A DNA stretch of 64,000 bases from Nitrospirota bacterium (lineage in GTDB: Bacteria; Nitrospirota_A; Leptospirillia; Leptospirillales; Leptospirillaceae), in contig JAKBTR010000082.1 of NCBI GenBank assembly GCA_021844275.1, positions 52,957 through 116,956 of the forward strand. Direction: 5' to 3'. Positions 34,497 through 43,331 of this stretch are shown here, piece after piece (the first letter of the stretch is position 1; each line of letters opens with the position of its first letter). A program made the position numbers and the translations under genes. The notes under the pieces were generated by a model. It ran no database searches, was not told where the DNA came from, and was given only the letters and a program-made list of their open reading frames with translations.

Positions 34497-35356
34497 GAAC
34501 TTTCCTGGCCGTTCTTGACCTGATCCGGTTTCGCCGTCCTGTCGGAACTTTTCTGCTCTTCATGCCCGCCCTGTGGGGACTTCTGGCAGCATGGAAGGGA
34601 AGACCCCCTTTTTTCATGATCCTGTTGTTTGCGGTCGGAGCGTTTGTGATGCGATCGGCCGGCTGTGCCATCAACGATATTTTGGACAGGAACGTCGACG
34701 GAAAGGTGTCCCGGACGCGGGATCGACCACTCCCTTCCGGACGACTTGGGCTCATGAGTGCATGGGCCGTGTTTGTCGTATTTTCTCTGGTAGCCGCTTC
34801 GCTCCTTTTGTTCCTTCATCCGCTGACCCGTTGGGTTGCTCTGGCCGGATTCGGGGCAACAATGGTGTATCCCCTGATGAAAAGGTTCATGCCTCTCCCG
34901 CAAATTTTTATGGGCGTCCCATTCGGGATGACTGCACCTTTGATGGCATGGGCCGAAGGCCGGGGAACGTTGGCCTGGCCCGCTTTCATGATTGCGCTCG
35001 GAGGACTCTTTTGGTCAACGGCCTACGATCTGGTTTACGCGATTGCGGACAGGGAGGATGACGTCCAGGCCGGAATCCGTTCCGGAGCTGTGACCTTCGG
35101 GGATCGTTTATGGCTAGCAATCCTGCTCTTTGGACTGGCAGCCTCCTGGTTTCTTTGGGCGGCCGGCTTCGATCTTGGAATGAACCGCTACTATCCTTGG
35201 TCTGTCGGAATATTCCTGGCGTTTATGGTATGGCAGTCCCTGATGGTTCGCAATGGAATTTCTCCCCGGGGAGCTTTGTCCTGTTTCAAGTCGCATGTCT
35301 GGATAGGATTGATTGTGGCAGTCGGTATCTGGTTTGAATCTCCTCTGATGGTCTGA
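34493..35356 (+). CDS. ubiA: 4-hydroxybenzoate polyprenyltransferase
   Basis: A 287-residue UbiA with eight to nine membrane segments. Both Mg-prenyl-diphosphate motifs are present: NDILDRNVDGKVSRTRDRPLPSG (first) and YAIADREDDVQAG (second). MRSAGCAIND and FMGVPFGMTAPLMAWA are typical. It attaches the polyprenyl tail to 4-hydroxybenzoate. GTG 34493 overlaps the ubiC stop; an earlier in-frame ATG at 34445 is inside ubiC. Last gene of ubiE-rSAM-ubiC-ubiA. Confidence 0.94.
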   Translation: MRTFLAVLDLIRFRRPVGTFLLFMPALWGLLAAWKGRPPFFMILLFAVGAFVMRSAGCAINDILDRNVDGKVSRTRDRPLPSGRLGLMSAWAVFVVFSLVAASLLLFLHPLTRWVALAGFGATMVYPLMKRFMPLPQIFMGVPFGMTAPLMAWAEGRGTLAWPAFMIALGGLFWSTAYDLVYAIADREDDVQAGIRSGAVTFGDRLWLAILLFGLAASWFLWAAGFDLGMNRYYPWSVGIFLAFMVWQSLMVRNGISPRGALSCFKSHVWIGLIVAVGIWFESPLMV

Positions 35357-35415
35357 CGGATTCCGGATTTCCAAAGGCCTGCCACTGTGGTAGAATCGGG
35401 AAACATGAGCGGAGA

Positions 35416-35433
35416 CTCGTCTTTAAAGACGAG
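35416..35433 (+). terminator. Possible terminator of the quinone cluster
   Basis: CTCGTCTTTAAAGACGAG is a perfect 18-base palindrome 60 bases after ubiA, followed by the pyrimidine-rich GTTTCTCTCTT. A stem of 7-9 pairs with an imperfect U-tract; the terminator call is tentative. Confidence 0.45.
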
Positions 35434-35510
35434 GTTTCTCTCTTGAGATCGGGGAAGTGAAAGGTTATAGTCAGGGCTGGAAATTCTTTTCAGGAACTTT
35501 TGGCAACCGT

Positions 35511-35545
35511 TTGATCCCGTCCGGGTGACATGATGGTATTATAAA
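35511..35545 (+). promoter_or_regulatory. Candidate promoter of two small membrane protein genes
   Basis: TTGATC (35511-35516) lies 17 bases before TGGTAT (35534-35539), which runs into TATTATAAAT. A small hairpin TCCAGT/ACTGGA follows at about 35550-35568, before the first small gene at 35620. Confidence 0.3.
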
Positions 35546-35619
35546 TTCTCTGTTCCAGTGTCCGGACTGGAGGGAGTAACGGTTGATGGGATGGGAACAG
35601 GAAATGACAGGAGGCTGAG

Positions 35620-35736
35620 ATGATCTTGACAGTCGGTAACTGGGGATTCTTTCAATGGGCTCTTTTGTTGGGCGTTGGTACGTTGATTGTTTCCGGTTGG
35701 TTTATGGTGATCAACGCCATTTACCACAACAAGTAA
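35620..35736 (+). CDS. 38-residue single-span membrane protein
   Basis: ATG 35620 has a textbook ACAGGAGGC ribosome site 7 bases upstream. The product is MILTVGNWGFFQWA, a membrane segment of about 20 residues (LLLGVGTLIVSGWFMVINAI) and a YHNK end. It resembles the small accessory subunits of terminal oxidases (CydX, CcoQ types) only in size and layout; no family is recognised. A second small membrane protein follows 33 bases on, with an equally good ribosome site. Confidence 0.7.
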   Translation: MILTVGNWGFFQWALLLGVGTLIVSGWFMVINAIYHNK

Positions 35737-35769
35737 GACGGAGATTCAGGGAGAAGGGCAAGGAGGAAT

Positions 35770-35961
35770 ATGTCTTTCACCGGGGAGATCCGGAAGATGT
35801 GGGCCGACTCCAAGGCGGTTTTTTTTATATTGTCAGGAGCGGTTTTTCTCTTTGTTCTTCTCTTGTTCTCCATGTTGTGGGGTGTGTTTGGCCAAGACAC
35901 TTTCAAGGCTCATACGGTTCTTCCCTCTGTCCATCAACAAGACAAGGATCAGAGCCCCTAG
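35770..35961 (+). CDS. 63-residue single-span membrane protein
   Basis: CAAGGAGGAAT precedes ATG 35770. The product has a charged N-terminus (MSFTGEIRKMWADSK), one membrane segment (AVFFILSGAVFLFVLLLFSMLWGVFG) and a polar tail ending QQDKDQSP outside. No family is recognised. Together with the 38-residue gene it forms a two-gene unit bounded by a candidate promoter and a terminator that overlaps the stop codon. A role as small subunits of a membrane complex is inference. Confidence 0.7.
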   Translation: MSFTGEIRKMWADSKAVFFILSGAVFLFVLLLFSMLWGVFGQDTFKAHTVLPSVHQQDKDQSP

Positions 35962-35973
35962 GGCTTGGTTTTT
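35952..35973 (+). terminator. Terminator overlapping the stop of the 63-residue gene
   Basis: AGCCC (35953-35957), loop CTA, GGGCT (35961-35965), then TGGTTTTT. The stop codon lies within the loop and stem. The stem is short but the U-tract is present. Confidence 0.5.
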
Positions 35974-36091
35974 CGGCGCTCTGTTCCTCAGTGAACAAGC
36001 GTTCCCGCCTTCGGAATGAAATTTCCGATAGTCCTTTCCTGCGTCTAAGGTGATCAAGAACAAAGTCAGTGCTGTCTCTGGAAGGAAGCAA

Positions 36092-37471
36092 ATGGAAAAG
36101 GAAGATTTGACTCCCCTTGAGAAGAAGACATTAATGAGTCTTAGTCTCATATTTTCGATCCGGATGTTTGGTCTCTTCATCGTTTTGCCTGTGATCAGTC
36201 TTTATGCGCGGAAAATGCCGGGGGCCGATCCATTCTGGCTTGGGCTTGCTCTGGGTGGATATGGATTGACCCAGGCTCTTTTTCAGGTTCCGTTCGGCAT
36301 GTTGTCTGACAAGCTCGGAAGAAAGCCCGTCATCGCGATGGGGCTTGTCATTTTTGCGCTGGGGTCGGTCGTTGCCGCAGAAGCCCAATCGGTGGAGACT
36401 CTTTTTCTGGGAAGACTTCTTCAGGGAGCGGGAGCGATCGCTTCGGTCATCATCGCATTGATGGCGGATCTGACCCGGGAAGAAGTCCGTACCCGGGCCA
36501 TGGCGGGAATCGGAATGTCGATCGGTCTCGCGTTTGCCATCGGCATGGTTGTAGGCCCGATTGTCGGAGCCCATTGGGACGTTTCGGTTCTGTTCTGGGT
36601 GACAGCTTTTCTTGCGGTTCTGTCAATCGTGATTCTTTTTGTCGTTGTCCCCAATCCGCATGGTGCAGTCCAGAAGAACGAGATGGAACTTTCGGTGGAT
36701 CAGCTGGGGTATGTTCTTCGGGTCCCGTCTCTCCTGCGGATGGATCTGTCTGTGTTTTTCACGCATGCGTCCCTCACAGCCGTTTTTGTCAGTTTTCCGA
36801 TCCTCCTGTCCTCGTACATGCCGGAAAAAACCATGTGGCATGTTTACCTTCCCGTTATTTTTTCCGGCCTTGTCCTGATGGTTCCGGGGATGATCTATGC
36901 GGAAAAAAAGAAGAAGCTGAAACAGACGTTCCTTTTTTCCATTCTTCTGATTGTTGTGAGTTTTCTTGTCTTTCTGTTGGGATACACGAACAAGACGGGT
37001 CTCATTGCCGGACTGACGATCTACTTCATCGGGTTCAATCTCCTCGAACCGCTTATGCCTTCGATCATGACCCGCTTTGCTCGGACGAAAACCCGGGGAA
37101 CTTCGTCCGGCGTTTTCAACATGAGCCAGTTCCTGGGGGCTTTTGTCGGAGGGAGTGCCGGCGGCTATCTTGTGTCGATTTCGGACAAGGTCCTGTTCGG
37201 GGGGCTTCTGATCCTGTCTGTCGTCTGGTTTCTTGTGTGTCTGGGATTGACCGATCCCAACCATCTCCAGATCTTCGAGCGCGAACTGGGTCATGACGTG
37301 AACGATCCTTCTCCGATCTGCCGTCAGGTCGGAGCAATGACCGGGGTCATCGACTGCCGGTATCTGGAACATACAAAAACCCTCTGGGTCAAGTACCTGA
37401 AAACGGACCTCTCTTCCGAAGACCTGAACCGGAAACTGGAAAGCCTGATCGCCAACAGTCCGGCCCAATAG
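36092..37471 (+). CDS. MFS transporter, YajR-like, with C-terminal ferredoxin-like domain
   Basis: A 459-residue protein with twelve membrane segments. The MFS loop motif A is GMLSDKLGRKPVI; FGLFIVLPVISLYA and RLLQGAGAIASVIIALMADL are typical of the YajR group. After the last segment come about 70 soluble residues (ICRQVGAMTGVIDCRYLEHTKTLWVKYLKTDLSSEDLNRKL) that fit the small YAM (ferredoxin-fold) domain of YajR. ATG 36092 has GGAAGGA upstream. Substrate unknown. A K+ channel gene follows 12 bases later. Confidence 0.85.
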   Translation: MEKEDLTPLEKKTLMSLSLIFSIRMFGLFIVLPVISLYARKMPGADPFWLGLALGGYGLTQALFQVPFGMLSDKLGRKPVIAMGLVIFALGSVVAAEAQSVETLFLGRLLQGAGAIASVIIALMADLTREEVRTRAMAGIGMSIGLAFAIGMVVGPIVGAHWDVSVLFWVTAFLAVLSIVILFVVVPNPHGAVQKNEMELSVDQLGYVLRVPSLLRMDLSVFFTHASLTAVFVSFPILLSSYMPEKTMWHVYLPVIFSGLVLMVPGMIYAEKKKKLKQTFLFSILLIVVSFLVFLLGYTNKTGLIAGLTIYFIGFNLLEPLMPSIMTRFARTKTRGTSSGVFNMSQFLGAFVGGSAGGYLVSISDKVLFGGLLILSVVWFLVCLGLTDPNHLQIFERELGHDVNDPSPICRQVGAMTGVIDCRYLEHTKTLWVKYLKTDLSSEDLNRKLESLIANSPAQ

Positions 37472-37483
37472 GTTCGGTTCCCG

Positions 37484-38527
37484 ATGCCTTCCTCCCAACG
37501 ACTTCTCGTCGCCATGCTGGTCCTATTGGGTCTGCTGGGGGTTGGGACTTTCGGGTATATGGAAATCGAGCACTGGAACTTCATAGACTCCCTGTTCATG
37601 ACGGTTATCACGCTGTCAACGGTGGGGTATCAAACTGTTCATCCTCTTGATCAATCCGGTAAATATTTTACGATTTTGCTGATTGTCGGGGGAGTGGGGA
37701 CGGTCGGCTATGCAATCGCCACCTTGAGCGAGCTGATCCTCGAGGGGCATGTTTACAAGCTCTTGGGAATTCGGAAAATGGATCGTAAAATCGGTTCTCT
37801 CAAAGATCATGTTATCGTTTGCGGGTACGGAAAGATTGGGGCCCTGGTGATCGCCGGTCTGGTCGATCGGTCGATTCCTTTCGTCCTGATCGAAGAAAAC
37901 CCCCAAATTGCCCGGGAAGCCATGGAAAAAGGGTATTTGACGGTGGAAGGAAACGCCTCCGAAGAAGATGTTCTGAAAAAAGCCGGTATTGGTCGAGCCC
38001 GTTCCCTGTTGGTCACACCGTCTTCCCGGGCCGCAGACTCCGTTTACATAACAATGAGTTCACGTCTGGACAACCCGGGACTATCCATTATTGCTCTCGC
38101 AAGCGACCCCAAGACAGAGTCCAAGCTTCTCAAGGCGGGAGCAACCCGTGTTGTTTCCCCCTTCGTCCTGGGAAGCCACAGAATGCTTCTGGCCCTGACA
38201 CAACCGACGATCCTGGACGTTCTCGACCGGGTTGTTTCTCCCGAAGGCGGAGGATTCGTTTTTGACGAAATTACGATCCCGGAGGGGTCGCGATTTGATG
38301 GCAAAACAGTATCGGACTTTTCACAGGTCCTCGGAATCAAATTCCACATTATCGCCATTCAGTCCAGAGGATCGTCCCGCCTCGTGCTCCCGACGGCCGA
38401 AACCCGGATCTGTTCTCAGGACCAGATGGTCGTGATCGGAACCCGGGAAGATATTTCCAGTGTGAAAGAGAACCTGGGTTTGTCATCCGATCTCTACGAG
38501 AGAGGACAGTCTTTTGAAACCGCCTGA
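37484..38527 (+). CDS. K+ channel / TrkA-N (RCK) domain protein
   Basis: A 347-residue protein: two membrane segments around a pore loop with the filter-like TLSTVGYQ (residues 43-50), then an RCK domain with the Rossmann motif VIVCGYGKIGALVIAGL (110-126) and a TrkA-C-type end (EITIPEGSRFDGKTVSDF). It matches the MthK/Kch layout: potassium channel gated through a cytoplasmic ring. The filter has glutamine where many channels have TVGYG, a variant seen in bacterial members of the group. The end overlaps argD by 14 bases, which links ion homeostasis to the arginine operon only by position. Confidence 0.88.
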   Translation: MPSSQRLLVAMLVLLGLLGVGTFGYMEIEHWNFIDSLFMTVITLSTVGYQTVHPLDQSGKYFTILLIVGGVGTVGYAIATLSELILEGHVYKLLGIRKMDRKIGSLKDHVIVCGYGKIGALVIAGLVDRSIPFVLIEENPQIAREAMEKGYLTVEGNASEEDVLKKAGIGRARSLLVTPSSRAADSVYITMSSRLDNPGLSIIALASDPKTESKLLKAGATRVVSPFVLGSHRMLLALTQPTILDVLDRVVSPEGGGFVFDEITIPEGSRFDGKTVSDFSQVLGIKFHIIAIQSRGSSRLVLPTAETRICSQDQMVVIGTREDISSVKENLGLSSDLYERGQSFETA

Positions 38528-39770
38528 ATTTCTGAAGAAATCACCGACGACTTCCAAATCGGCGATAAGGGAAGGGTGGAGCGAAAGGGGGGCGAGGGTG
38601 TTGCTGGAAAACTATAGCCGGGAACCTTTGGTTTTCGAAAAGGGACGCGGGAGCTATCTTTTCGACCCGTCGGGGGTAGCTTATCTCGATTTTCTGGGAG
38701 GCATCGCAATCCACGTGCTCGGGCATTGCCATCCCGGGATTACCCATGCCATCCAGAAACAGGCCCAGAGAATGGTGCATCTTTCCAATCTTTATTATAA
38801 TCCGGCCGTTGTGGATCTGGCAGAGCTTCTGGTGGAAAGGACGTTTGCCGACAGGGTTTATTTTTCAAATTCGGGAACCGAAGCCATCGAGGCAGCGATC
38901 AAGCTCTCCAGACGTTATGGGGCCTCCACCGGTCGATACACGATGATTTCGATGGAAGGCAGTTTTCATGGAAGAACCATGGGGGCGATGACTCTGACGG
39001 GTCAGGCCAAGATTCGGGAAGGATTTGGGCCTTTGCCTTCGGGGTTTCTCTATGCGCCGTTCAATGATTTTGAAAAAGTCCGGGCCACGCGGACACCGGA
39101 AACGGTTGCCGTCATCGTCGAACCAATCCAGGGCGAAATCGGGGTCATCCCGGCGGAAAGAGACTTTTTGCAAAAACTCCGTCGATGGACGCAGGAAGAA
39201 GACATTCTCCTGATCCTCGACGAGATCCAGACAGGAATGGGGCGAACGGGCTCCCTTTTTGCCTACGAGCAATACGAGCTTGTTCCGGATATCCTTGTAT
39301 CCTCGAAGGCACTGGGCGGGGGGCTTCCGCTGGGAGCCCTTCTGACCAACGAGAAATTGTCAAAGTTTTTGCCGTCGGGGACGCACGGTTCGACTTTCGG
39401 CGGGAACCCTGTCGCCTGTGCGGCCGGAGCTGCACTGCTGCGCGCTCTTTTTGCGGAGGATTTCCTTCCGGAAAGGGCTCGGACGATGAGCGCCTATTTG
39501 TGGGACGGGTTGATGGCCCTGAAGGGGAGGTATCCCTCCCTGATCCGGGAGGTTCGGGGGAAGGGGTTCATGGTCGGACTTGTCGTCTCGGGGAGTGCGA
39601 AGAAAATCAAGGACCTATTCCGCGAAGACAGGGTCCTGGTGAACGCTACCGGTCCTGCTGACGATGTGATCCGGCTTCTTCCTCCACTTTCGATCACCTA
39701 TGATGAAACGGATGATTTCCTGTCGGTGGCGGACAAGATTTTTTCCGGCCTTTCGGGAGAGAAGTCTTGA
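38514..39770 (+). CDS. argD: Acetylornithine aminotransferase
   Basis: A 418-residue class III PLP aminotransferase. YLDFLGGIAIHVLGHCHPGI, SNSGTEAIEAAIKLSRR, LILDEIQTGMGRTG and the PLP lysine K265 in VSSKALGGGLPLGA are present. It converts N-acetylglutamate semialdehyde to N-acetylornithine. The start is TTG at 38514, inside the end of the channel gene, with AGAGAGGA upstream. It begins the run argD-argF-argG-argH, all closely spaced. Confidence 0.94.
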   Translation: MKPPEFLKKSPTTSKSAIREGWSERGARVLLENYSREPLVFEKGRGSYLFDPSGVAYLDFLGGIAIHVLGHCHPGITHAIQKQAQRMVHLSNLYYNPAVVDLAELLVERTFADRVYFSNSGTEAIEAAIKLSRRYGASTGRYTMISMEGSFHGRTMGAMTLTGQAKIREGFGPLPSGFLYAPFNDFEKVRATRTPETVAVIVEPIQGEIGVIPAERDFLQKLRRWTQEEDILLILDEIQTGMGRTGSLFAYEQYELVPDILVSSKALGGGLPLGALLTNEKLSKFLPSGTHGSTFGGNPVACAAGAALLRALFAEDFLPERARTMSAYLWDGLMALKGRYPSLIREVRGKGFMVGLVVSGSAKKIKDLFREDRVLVNATGPADDVIRLLPPLSITYDETDDFLSVADKIFSGLSGEKS

Positions 39771-40699
39771 CGGAAAAAAAAGCATTTCGTCACTTTTTGA
39801 AGGTCAGTGATCTCGATTCTTCAGGAATTCGGGACATTCTGGACCTGACGGAACGGATCCGGAACAATCCGGAAGATTACGAGAATTGCTTTTCTCGAAA
39901 AACCGTTGGTCTCCTGTTCGAAAAGTCGTCTACCCGGACGCGGCTGTCTTTTGAGGCAGGCGTTCATCAGATGGGAGGGGACACTGTTTTTCTGGGAGGA
40001 GACTCACAGCTGGCCCGGGGTGAAACCATTGAAGACACGGCACGGGTCATGTCCGGCTATCTGGATATGGTCATCATACGGACGTTCGGTCACGATCGGA
40101 TTGACCGATTTGCCGGCCATTCCACGGTCCCGGTCATCAACGGTCTTACGGACGGACATCATCCTTGTCAGGCGCTTTCGGATTTCTCTTTCATCGGAAA
40201 GGAATTCGGGTCCATTCAGGGAATACGGATGGCGTATGTCGGAGACGGAAACAACATGGCCCATTCCCTGATGGAAGCAGGGGCCCTCCTGGGAGTGGAT
40301 CTCGTTGTCTCGACGCCTCCGGGATATGCGCCGGATGCTGAAATTCTCCGATGGTCGTCGGAAATGGCAAAGAAGACCGGAGGATCCGTCACATGGATGG
40401 AGAACCCGATGGAGGCCGCCAAAGAAGCCCGTGTTCTGTACACCGATGTCTGGACAAGCATGGGACAGGAAGCCGAGTCGACTATCCGGGAACAGGCCTT
40501 TTCCGGTTTCCAGATCAATAGGGAAATGTTGTCTGTGGCGGCCCCCGATGTCATTGTGCTCCATTGTCTTCCGGCCTATCGCGGGAAGGAAGTGACGGAA
40601 GAGGTTCTCGATGGGCCCCGTTCGAAGGTTTTTGCGCAGGCGGAAAATCGACTGCATTTACAGAAGGCTCTTATGCTTTTTTGCACGGGGAAAGGATAA
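39767..40699 (+). CDS. argF: Ornithine carbamoyltransferase
   Basis: A 310-residue OTCase making citrulline. The carbamoyl-phosphate motif STRTR is at 55-59 (KSSTRTRLSFEAG), with INGLTDGHHPCQALSD and the late VLHCLPAYRGKEVTEEV. The start is TTG, overlapping the argD stop by four bases (TTGA). Length and motifs are normal. Confidence 0.96.
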   Translation: MTEKKAFRHFLKVSDLDSSGIRDILDLTERIRNNPEDYENCFSRKTVGLLFEKSSTRTRLSFEAGVHQMGGDTVFLGGDSQLARGETIEDTARVMSGYLDMVIIRTFGHDRIDRFAGHSTVPVINGLTDGHHPCQALSDFSFIGKEFGSIQGIRMAYVGDGNNMAHSLMEAGALLGVDLVVSTPPGYAPDAEILRWSSEMAKKTGGSVTWMENPMEAAKEARVLYTDVWTSMGQEAESTIREQAFSGFQINREMLSVAAPDVIVLHCLPAYRGKEVTEEVLDGPRSKVFAQAENRLHLQKALMLFCTGKG

Positions 40700-40701
40700 T
40701 C

Positions 40702-41928
40702 ATGTCCCAGGAAAAAGGAGTGGTCCCCGGAAAGGTCGTCCTGGCCTATTCGGGTGGACTGGACACCTCGGTCATCATGACGTGGCTCAAGGAAAAATAT
40801 GGTTGTCAGGTCGTGGCCTATTGCGCAGATCTGGGACAGGGAGAAGATCTCGAAGAGATTTCCCGGAAAGCTTTCCGGACGGGGGCTTCGAAAGTCTATG
40901 TCCGCGATCTCCGGGAAGAATTCGTGAAGGATTTTCTGTTTCCGATGATTCAGAGCGGAGCCGTTTATGAGGACGGTTATCTTCTGGGAACATCCATTGC
41001 CCGTCCGTTGATCGCCAAAGCTCAGATGGAGATCGCACGTCTGGAAGGAGCAGATGCCGTGGCCCATGGAGCCACCGGAAAAGGGAACGACCAGGTTCGT
41101 TTCGAAATGGCCTATGCGTATTTTGACCCTCGAATTCAGGTCATCGCCCCATGGCGTGAATGGGACATGTCGTCCAGGAGTGAATTGATCAACTATGCCA
41201 AAAAGCATGCGATTCCGATCCATGCGACTCTTGAAAAACCCTATTCGATCGACCGCAACCTTTTTCATACCAGTTATGAGGGAGGAGTTCTGGAAGACCC
41301 ATGGGTTGCACCACCGCGCGAAATCTTTACCCTGACGAAAGATCCTGTCGACTCTCCGGACATCCCGGCAGAAGTGACGGTATCGTTCGAGAAAGGTGTT
41401 CCCATTGCCATCAACGGGGATCTTCTGGACCCGGTGCCACTGATGGAAAGAGCGAATCAGATTGGAGGAGAGTACGGCATTGGACGGATCGATCTTGTCG
41501 AAAGCCGGTTTGTCGGAATGAAATCCCGGGGAGTCTATGAGACTCCGGGTGGAACGTTGTTGTACGCTGCTCATCGGGCACTGGAAACACTGACTTTGGA
41601 CAGGGAGCTTTTGAAGCTGAAGCAAACGCTGGTCCCGCAGTTCGCGTCTCTTGTCTATAACGGTTTCTGGTATTCCCCGGAACGGGAAACCCTGTGGACG
41701 ATGATCCGGAAGACGCAGGAGCGCGTGACGGGCGATGTGCGCCTTCAGCTCTACAAAGGTGCGCTGCGTGTGATGGGAAGGCGTTCTCCTTATTCTCTTT
41801 ATCGGAAAGACCTGGCAACGTTCGAGGCAGGCGGTTTCTACAACCAGGCCGATGCGACCGGATTTATCCGGATACAGTCCTTGCGCCTCAAACTGTATTC
41901 GGATCAGGTTGGAGGCGGAGAATTCTGA
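40702..41928 (+). CDS. argG: Argininosuccinate synthase
   Basis: A 408-residue ArgG that joins citrulline and aspartate using ATP. The P-loop-like AYSGGLDTS is at 15-23; YCADLGQGEDLEE, GATGKGNDQVRFE, RPLIAKAQ and APWREWDMSSRSE are conserved. ATG 40702 follows AAAGGA and starts two bases after the argF stop; the frame is open further upstream inside argF. The stop overlaps the argH ATG. Confidence 0.97.
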   Translation: MSQEKGVVPGKVVLAYSGGLDTSVIMTWLKEKYGCQVVAYCADLGQGEDLEEISRKAFRTGASKVYVRDLREEFVKDFLFPMIQSGAVYEDGYLLGTSIARPLIAKAQMEIARLEGADAVAHGATGKGNDQVRFEMAYAYFDPRIQVIAPWREWDMSSRSELINYAKKHAIPIHATLEKPYSIDRNLFHTSYEGGVLEDPWVAPPREIFTLTKDPVDSPDIPAEVTVSFEKGVPIAINGDLLDPVPLMERANQIGGEYGIGRIDLVESRFVGMKSRGVYETPGGTLLYAAHRALETLTLDRELLKLKQTLVPQFASLVYNGFWYSPERETLWTMIRKTQERVTGDVRLQLYKGALRVMGRRSPYSLYRKDLATFEAGGFYNQADATGFIRIQSLRLKLYSDQVGGGEF

Positions 41929-43331
41929 TGCCGGAAAAGAGCGGTGGAAATCCGGAGAAACTGTGGGGCGGACGGTTTTCCGAATCGACAGACCGGGAAG
42001 TCGAAATGTTTACGCAGTCCATTTCGTTTGACCGGGCCCTCTGGCAGCAGGACATAAAGGGATCGAGGGCTCATGCGGCGATGCTCCTGAAAGTCCATCT
42101 TCTGACGGAAGAGGAGGAGCACCTTATTCAGGAAGGTCTCTCCCGCATCGAAAAGGAGATAAAAGACGAAATTTTTCCTTTTCGGGACGAATATGAAGAT
42201 ATTCATATGAATATCGAAAAGCGCCTGTTCGAACTCGTCGGCACGCCCGCCCAGAAGATTCATACGGCACGAAGCCGGAACGATCAGGTGGCTTTGGACC
42301 TTCGACTTTATGTGATCGATCGTTCGCGCGAAATGGCAGGGTTACTCGCCGAATTTGTCCGCGTCCTGATCGGTCAGTCGAGACGGATGAGGGAGATTCT
42401 CCTCCCTGGATATACGCATCTTCAGCAGGCACAACCCATTTCAGCAGGGTACTATTTCATGGCGCACGCCGAACGTCTTCTTCGTGACCGTCGTCGGTTT
42501 CTGGAGGTCGATCGTGGACTGACCCTTTCTCCGTTGGGCTCAGGAGCCCTGGCAGGCACAACATTACCTATCGACAGGGAAAGCGTCGCCCGTCAGCTGG
42601 GCTTTTCAGGCGTTACAGGCAATGGTCTTGACGCCGTGTCCGATCGTGATTTTGTCGCCGATTTTCTGCATGCGGCCGTCATGTTGTCATTACACCTTTC
42701 GGGGTGGGCAGAAGAATGGATTCTCTGGTCCACCCGGGAATTCGGTTTCGTCCGCATCCCGGACCGCTATATGACAGGATCGAGCATGATGCCCCAGAAA
42801 AGGAATCCCGATGTTCTGGAACTGATCCGGGGGAAGACCGGTCGGGTCATCGGGCACTATATGGGTCTTGCAACCATTCTGAAAGGACTGCCTCTCTCCT
42901 ACAACCGGGATCTGCAGGAGGACAAGGAGCATCTTTTCGATGCAGCGGAAACAATCCGTCAGTCGGTGACGCTCTTCATGCGGATCGCGGGTGAGTCGGT
43001 TCTGGACGAAGATCGGCTCCGGCAAGCACTTTCCGGGGACGAGCTTCTGGCGACGGATATGGCGGAAGATCTGGTTCGGGGAGGCATTCCGTTTCGAGAA
43101 GCCCATGCGATTGTCGGTCGCATCGTCGCCCGATGTGAACGGGATCGCCGGAAACTGGCGAGTCTGACAGACGAAGAACTGCATGAATTCTCGCCGGCGT
43201 TCCCCAAAGGGTATGCGAGCGCCCTGACCCCGGAAAACTCCGTCCGAAGACGCGATCTCCCCGGAGGTCCAGCACCGGAGCGCGTCGAAGAACGGATCCG
43301 GGAAATCGAACGGGAGCTGGATGGCCGATGA
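41928..43331 (+). CDS. argH: Argininosuccinate lyase
   Basis: A 467-residue ArgH of the fumarase/aspartase family, releasing arginine and fumarate. LWGGRFSESTDREVEMFTQSI at the start, HMNIEKRLFELVGTPAQKIHTARSRNDQVALDLRLY, PGYTHLQQAQPIS and the signature GSSMMPQKRNPDVLELIRG are complete. ATG 41928 shares the A of the argG stop. The final GATGGCCGATGA also contains the ATG of the next, very small gene. Confidence 0.97.
   Translation: MPEKSGGNPEKLWGGRFSESTDREVEMFTQSISFDRALWQQDIKGSRAHAAMLLKVHLLTEEEEHLIQEGLSRIEKEIKDEIFPFRDEYEDIHMNIEKRLFELVGTPAQKIHTARSRNDQVALDLRLYVIDRSREMAGLLAEFVRVLIGQSRRMREILLPGYTHLQQAQPISAGYYFMAHAERLLRDRRRFLEVDRGLTLSPLGSGALAGTTLPIDRESVARQLGFSGVTGNGLDAVSDRDFVADFLHAAVMLSLHLSGWAEEWILWSTREFGFVRIPDRYMTGSSMMPQKRNPDVLELIRGKTGRVIGHYMGLATILKGLPLSYNRDLQEDKEHLFDAAETIRQSVTLFMRIAGESVLDEDRLRQALSGDELLATDMAEDLVRGGIPFREAHAIVGRIVARCERDRRKLASLTDEELHEFSPAFPKGYASALTPENSVRRRDLPGGPAPERVEERIREIERELDGR

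Noticed and set aside
35655..36053. 132-codon frame over the two small membrane protein genes
   Set aside because: It conflicts with two frames that each have perfect ribosome sites and sensible membrane proteins.
41694..41927. Upstream extension of argH
   Set aside because: It overlaps argG in another frame; argH homology starts at ATG 41928, which shares a base with the argG stop.
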